From NCBI GenBank assembly GCA_018894105.1, contig CM032127.1:5797001-5861000 (forward strand): 64,000 nt of DNA, given 5' to 3'. This DNA is from Jacaranda mimosifolia. Lineage: Eukaryota > Streptophyta > Magnoliopsida > Lamiales > Bignoniaceae. A program made the position numbers and the translations under genes. How positions within the stretch are numbered: position 1 is the first letter of the stretch; each line of letters begins with the position of its first letter. Positions 58,101 to 64,000 of the stretch are shown here, piece by piece. Under the pieces are notes generated by a model. That model ran no database searches, was not told the origin of the DNA, and was given only the letters and a program-made list of their open reading frames with translations.

Positions 58101-58460
58101 CCTTTATTAACAACTCATTAGGTCAATTAGACTTATGATTTTTGTGTTGTTTCCTTTTGTTCTTTACCCCAAATAAGAAGGAGTGGCGAGAATAGACTAG
58201 ACCACGGGACATGAGAGGTAATAGACCTAATATGTGTTTCGAGGTACATATTATAAACTATTGAGTTTTGGTATAGATATGACAAGTAGATTGTTAGCAT
58301 GTTAAGTGTGATCTATTATATTTTGGTATCGAGTTGATCTATTGATCTTTGCTGCTAGTGGAAATTGAATATTTTGGGTTTTTGAATAGTTCATTTTCTT
58401 TGATATGCAAACAAATTTGAGTGGCACCTTGGCCAAGCAGGCACCTCCTGGCTGGGTAGG
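55189..58460 (+). repeat. 5' LTR, about 3.27 kb
   Basis: Homologous to 60880-64000 with an offset that drifts from about 5,691 to 5,706 bp. Short ORFs inside (for example 56886-57110, paralleled by 62592-62816) recur in both LTRs but are not known proteins. The exact 3' edge is uncertain, since it is placed only by the primer-binding site. Confidence 0.75.
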
Positions 58461-58473
58461 TGATATCAGAGCC
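58461..58473 (+). other. Primer-binding-like site of the LARD-like element
   Basis: TGATATCAGAGCC, one change from the initiator-Met site TGGTATCAGAGCC. Confidence 0.65.
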
Positions 58474-60866
58474 AAGGTTTTACGATGACCTAGATAACTA
58501 TGGGAATGATTTCTGGAGTTAGAATTGATAGGGTTATCGAGGTTAAGCTTGAATTAGGAATGGTTGGAATGTAAATGCATAGGTTAAGAAAATCCTAAGC
58601 TATGTCATGAAATGATCATCGGAATATGGATTTAATGGATTAGGGGAGATTAAGTTTGACCTTGGAATTTGATTTGGAAATGAATTTTTAGGACAATGTA
58701 TGATGCTGATGGAGTGAAAGGTTATGATGGGAGTGGCCGACCAATGCATGACCATTACTTCTAAGGTATTAGGTATATGACTCTGTATGGGTTGAAGGGT
58801 AATTCTTGGTGAGATATATATATATATATATATATACCGTGCCAATATATATTGGGAGCTTAATCTGATGGAAGATAAATATTTACATAGAGTTGAACTC
58901 GACCATTAGAACGATGTTCAGTTAAGAGATGTTTGACATATATATAGGTGCTACTTGAACGGTATGACTATTTGAGTAAATTAGTGCATTCATAGCCACA
59001 TAATCGATTAGTATCACTATATGATGAAAGGAACAGGGAAGGAGATTTGATGGCTAATGAGGGAGATCCGATGAACTGAAGGAAAAATATATAGCACTAG
59101 TCCTGAGAGGTACAACAAAGACTAAGATCCAAAAAGGGGAGCATCAGATAAGGATATGAAACTCAAGGTTTATTAAATAGGAATATCGAGGTAAAAGGAT
59201 TGACATTACTATATTGAAAAGAAGAACATGGATGGGAGATGAGGATTGGAATTGTGATCATATATGACTTACGATGGAAAATTGAGGATATGCAGTTTGC
59301 CGATGAGGAGTGGGCATCAATACATAGCCTCATCTTTCTAAGGAATCGAGTGTATAATCCTCTTAATTGAAAAGGAGTAAGAGATTTAGGAATCGTAACC
59401 TCTTCGAAATGTATCTGTGGCAATCATGTTGACAGATAGATTATTATTTTGAAATGAGTAATTGATACATATATACATTACAAGCAAAATTAAGGGATAT
59501 GATTCCTGAAAATATAGGTAAAACCTTGACGACATGAGTCTTTGTGAATGAACTTGCATATGAATTCTAGAAGATCTAGACCACATCTTGGTGTTTACCT
59601 TCTGAAATCAATAATGACTCTTATGTTGATAAGAAAACAATTAGCTTAATCGAAAGTTTCAGTATTCTTAAAAACTAAATTAACTTATATGTGTACATAT
59701 GCTTGCGCAAAAACATAATTGTGTGCACTGACGTGAATTCTAGAAATCTTATCACATGTTCAAATGTCCTACATTCTGCAATAACATAGCAACTTTAGTA
59801 CTATTCAGGAATGTTTTGGCTTGAACGGAATAGATTGCATTACACCATGTTCGCCCTCCAAAGCTCAAAATCTCAATACGTAAGAAGATAATATGAGCAG
59901 AAAGTGTCAGCTAGATGCAATCATAGATCGATTACATTACAATAGATAGTTATCAATAAATCAAGTTGACCCGTTCGAATACCATGATGTGAATGCTACT
60001 ATTAGAGACGCTGGAAAAGGATAAATAGCAAAGCCAACATTTTCACGCCAACCAAACAAATAAAGCTTAAAGCAAGGTAGTAGAGGATAAGATTCTAGTT
60101 GTAGCAAATGATGCCTATGTGGTTTTATTAACAAATGAGGTTAGGCCAAGTCACTTTAAAAGTATTATAAAAGACCTTATGAAAAACACCTCGTGTAATT
60201 TCTTGGCTTTCATTCACGAAAATTGATGATCTTAATAGATGCAGAAGAACATGAGCGGGTTTCATAAATTAAGAAAAAGAATTAGCTTGTATTAGTTACT
60301 ATTCCTTTTTACAGAATGTAAAGATTGTGCTATGTGTCGATGCCCAACTAGAGAATTAGATGTAGGAAGATGATTGCATGAGTTTCAACAAATTTAAGTC
60401 GTGAAAACAGGACTACTCCATTCAGGATATAGAGTTGCCCTTGGTTGCCTCGTTATACTAGGGTCACCTTTTGTTAACCAATAGAACATCTTGAGAAAAC
60501 ATGGTCATAGTATATCAAGTTAAGTACCGACATTCGAATCAAAAGAATTGGAGAAACAGAACTATTGCAAGAAATCTAAACCATGGGTTTAAAAGCAAAC
60601 TAATCCTTCCACGATGCATAATGAGATAAGAGACACTTAGTATCAGCATTAGACAAGCTAAGAAACTCATGTGAGTGATCCCAAATATAGAGATTTTGGC
60701 TCCAACCATAGCAACTATAAATTATTAAGATTTGAGAAGAGAGTATGTAGAAGATACCGAATTGGGAAAGAATTACCTCAAAATTGTTTTGGAAATACGA
60801 AACAAATGTGATGACATTCTAAGTTATTCCATATTACAAATAAGAATCCAGTCCCCAGATTCTCTT
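58474..60866 (+). other. Internal region of the LARD-like element, noncoding
   Basis: No domain of Gag, protease, RT, RNase H or integrase was recognised in any frame. The longest open stretches are under 90 codons and look random. A (TA)n tract lies at 58815-58838. Confidence 0.6.
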
Positions 60867-60879
60867 AAGAGGGGAAGAG
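60867..60879 (+). other. Polypurine tract of the LARD-like element
   Basis: AAGAGGGGAAGAG immediately before the second LTR start. Confidence 0.7.
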
Positions 60880-63800
60880 TGTAACATCCCATATTTTGAA
60901 TTTCAGGATAGGATTAAAATAAGATAAATATTAGTCTTAAATTTTATGAAATACTTGTTAAATTACATAATTAAATCATAATCAAATCACTAATTGGATC
61001 AACAAAGCTTGAACATAAATATTAAAAGTCAAAGGATTAAATATTAATTAAATTTGGGACCAATTACACCAAATCGAAAATATTAAGGGTTAATGTGAGC
61101 AAGTTTAAAGTTGAAAGACTTCAAAATAACTAAATTTGGACCTAATTACCCAAAAATAGAAATATTAGGGGTCAATGTGGAAGAAATAAAAGTTTGAGGA
61201 CTTAGTTGAAACCTAGGGACCAATCTAAAGGTGGTGAATATCTTTAGGGGGCAAGTTGAAGTCGTTTAAAACTTTTGGGGTTCAATTGAAAAACCTAGAA
61301 AAATATTATATATATATATATATATATATAAAATTGAGGATGAAACTTTATTTAATTTTTGAAATATATCCCAAACCCATCCCAACCATGAACGGCCAAA
61401 AATAGGCCACAAAACCAGAAACGGACACTAGTGATAGCTTCATCTAGTTGAAAGGAACTGAACCATTCCAAAAATCACCAAAAACTATTGAACTTATGGC
61501 TGGAAAAGCTCGTGCGACGGTGGCAAAATTTTGAGGTGGCGGGTTTTGTGATTCCAGCAACAAAACATAAAATTATTTGTGGGGAATTGATGGATCCGTT
61601 GAGAGGAGTATTTTGACAGTGGAAATTCTCAGTTTGGATGGTTGGAGATGGAGTAATTAGATGACAAAAGACACGGTGGCACTAGGGCTTGCGTGTATGT
61701 TTTTTGAGTAATTGGCTGGCCAAACGATGACTAATTGAGAAATTGATTGGGGCATTTTTTCCCAGTATTGAGACGCACTGATTGGTGGTGATAGTGGTCA
61801 TCTCCAGCAGTAGCGGCGACATGGTGACGACTCTAGCAGCTTTGGGTAGAATATCTGATTTTCAATCTTGGACTCGTATAAACCAAAGTCAAGCTGTGAA
61901 TTTGACTTCTACTTGTTGGATTTAGGTAAATCTCGTACCAAGCTTTAATTCGATTTTGATTTCATTATTTGAGTTAACCGTTTAATCGAATTGAAGTCAA
62001 TATATTATGATTTGGCTTAAGTTACTTGTTGAGCTTGCAAGTGGTAAACTAGGAATCGAGTATAAGATCTAAACTCAATAATTTAAGTAATATTGATCTA
62101 AACTTATATTCTCAAAACTTGATTATATGACATGTTATGAAAAAGGCAAGATTGAGTCAATCTAAGCATGCCAAAGATACTACCAAGTTTAGAGTTTTTC
62201 ATAATAAAGATGTGAATAATTGGGCTCAATCAAGTAAAGTTGCGCAACACTAAAAGTATTGCGTATTTATGGGCTAGGGTTATTCGGGATTAGATATAAC
62301 GAGAATTAGATTTATGACAATGAATGCCTATTGAATATTGTGACCAAAAATGAAACCTTAACAATGCTGTGAGCTAAAGATAATCGTGTAGTAATCTCCT
62401 TATCAACTCCTTAGGTCAAGGACTGCTATCATTAATGGTATCAGGTACTTAAAGGAGAAACAGAGACTAAAGGAATTATGTCGAGTTTGATAAAAACACC
62501 AACTGTATTTATAATTAAGAATTAGAGGATTAATAGGGTGGAAACTCTTGTTATCTTATGACAGTTCTTGGATTGACTAGGAAGCTAGGACTTGAGTGGC
62601 GATATAGCTAGGGATTCTCTACATTTGCCAGGTGAGTTTGTACTAGATTTCTTTGCTAGGGAAATAGCAAATGTATTTATTATTATATCCTTGTTGTTTG
62701 ATCCTGTTTGTGTTGAGATTCAAAAGTTGTTGTTTCTTTGTTCTATGCTGTTTCTTGACTCTTATGTTGGATTTGACAATTTGTCTGAGCTATTCTACTT
62801 GCTTGTAATTTTTTAGTCGTTATTAATAAGCTTGATGTGAATTCCCCTGTTTTATATATATTTATATATTAGTAAATATATTACTATTGTTTGATCCTTT
62901 CTTTGTTGTAAATTCTCGTTCACCTATGCCATATTGATCTTTGATTCCTGTGATGCTCTTGGCAGTCTATTTGACTTCACTTCCTCTTTGCTCATGAACC
63001 TTGAGCCATTATTATTTGAATTCCCTAACTATCTTGAGATGTTGAATCCCGAAACTAAATATCAAGTTTTTTGATAAAATAAACTATTTGTGAAATTTTA
63101 CCACACATCGCCCTTTACATTGTTTGTGACTCCTATTGGATTATGAAACATGTTTTTTCACTTGAAATTGGTGATTATGTTGGGGAAACTAAAAATGAAT
63201 TTCGAAATGTATTTTCTATTATCTCTATGATTATTACCTTAGTATATACTCGATATTTACTGATTTATTGTTCGTTTATCACGTCGAGTTGATATGTTAT
63301 TGTACTGTTGTTGGACATTTTATTGTTATTAGCAGGACATATTATTATTGTGGACACACTGGCCTATTTATACCCTTGAGGTGGGCCCTGGGATCGATAT
63401 CAAAAGATGATGGGGTTGAATGGACCGACAGTAGCTGGTCTCCGGCCGATACCCTATTACTATTATCCTGTCTCATAGCCAGTTGAAGGTAATTGTCTAT
63501 GAGCAGGATACGACATGTAGCTAAGCATGCTAATACCAATTTACTGTACTGAGCTGATCACTCCAAGACTTGGAGGAACATGGGTTTCCTGTGTTTTCGA
63601 AAGTGGAGTAATAAGGTAGGAGAACCAACAACAGCAGTTTTTGCAAAAGTTGTATCGACATATTATCTATTTATTGATCTGTCTAGCTAGTTGTATCTCC
63701 TTGCTTGTTTAATACCTGGTATATATATCTACTATAGCCACTATTGTTCTAGGTTGATTCAGTATTTGCTGTTTTGCTATCATTCTGTATTCTCATGTTG

Positions 63801-64000
63801 TGCCTTTGTTAAAAACTCACTAAGTCATTCGGATTTACGATTTTTGTGTTGTTTCCTTTCATTCTTTACCCTAGATAAGAAGGAGTGATGAAAATAGACT
63901 AGCCCAAGTGACACGAGAGGTAATAGACCTAATAAGTGTATAGAGGTGCAGATTGTAGACTTTTGAGTTATTGGTATAGATATGACAAGCAAATTGTTAG
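60880..64000 (+). repeat. 3' LTR, continues beyond the window
   Basis: Starts TGTAACATCCC. Its last base in the window corresponds to about 58300 in the 5' LTR. Contains a (TA)n expansion at about 61304-61330 absent from the other copy. Confidence 0.75.

Larger units (their letters stand above)
55189..64000 (+). mobile_element. LARD-like LTR retrotransposon with very long LTRs
   Basis: Two direct repeats of more than 3 kb (55189 to about 58460, and 60880 to beyond 64000) enclose an internal region of about 2.4 kb. The repeats start TGTAACATYC. A primer-binding-like site (TGATATCAGAGCC, 58461-58473) follows the first repeat and a purine tract (AAGAGGGGAAGAG, 60867-60879) precedes the second. 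No gag or pol domain is recognisable inside. The start sequence, the primer site and the LTR size resemble the Tekay/Del chromovirus group, from which it may derive. Orientation (plus) follows from the primer site and purine tract. The right LTR is cut by the window edge. Confidence 0.75.

Overview
This is a repeat-dominated stretch of a flowering-plant nuclear genome, AT-rich overall. The transposon families (Tat-lineage Gypsy, Sirevirus-like and Tnt1-like Copia, CACTA with a TNP2 transposase, hAT, a TRIM and a LARD-like element) and a one-intron CYP76-type cytochrome P450 point to a eudicot. The P450 resembles the CYP76AH group of Lamiales, so an asterid is likely, but this is an inference by eye and no species is claimed. 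I see no rRNA, tRNA, CRISPR or prokaryotic-type features.

Layout. 1-8550: a CACTA (En/Spm) transposon, minus strand, with a decayed TNP2 transposase at 1862-5382. 8640-10773: short transposon remnants and an inverted-repeat element with a GC-rich core. 10774-16428: a decayed Tat-lineage Gypsy element (5' LTR, gag, protease, RT, RNase H, second RNase H, start of integrase), cut off inside the integrase. 16430-26796: Sirevirus-like Copia material on the minus strand, arranged as LTR - gag - pol - env-like region - LTR - start of a second gag. 27231-27600: a palindromic MITE. 28660-31441: a truncated Tnt1-like Copia with one LTR. 31780-33975: a CACTA-like end split by a 1.7-kb hAT-like element with an 8-bp target duplication. 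34495-35423: a 0.93-kb long inverted repeat that ends 77 bp before the start codon of the next gene.

35501-37086 holds the only apparently intact host gene, a 498-residue CYP76-family P450 encoded by two exons. A 609-bp TRIM retrotransposon lies 0.7 kb downstream. 38846-39705 is another long inverted repeat. 42117-46983 is a complete, recently inserted Tnt1-like Copia (412-bp LTRs, perfect 5-bp target duplication) whose gag-pol carries two stop codons and one frameshift. 47658-48225 is a MITE-like unit containing a Copia gag remnant. 48889-50457 is a foldback-type element with tandemly repeated arms. 51668-54952 is an internally deleted Tnt1-like Copia that still has both LTRs and its target duplication. 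55189-64000 is a LARD-like element with LTRs of more than 3 kb around a 2.4-kb internal region without recognisable coding sequence.

The genes do not form a pathway. The window is one P450 in a nest of transposons. The items most worth a second look are the P450 itself (unusual I-helix, inverted repeat next to its core promoter), the tandem Sirevirus structure, and the non-autonomous elements (TRIM, LARD, deleted Copia, foldback) placed on both sides of the gene.
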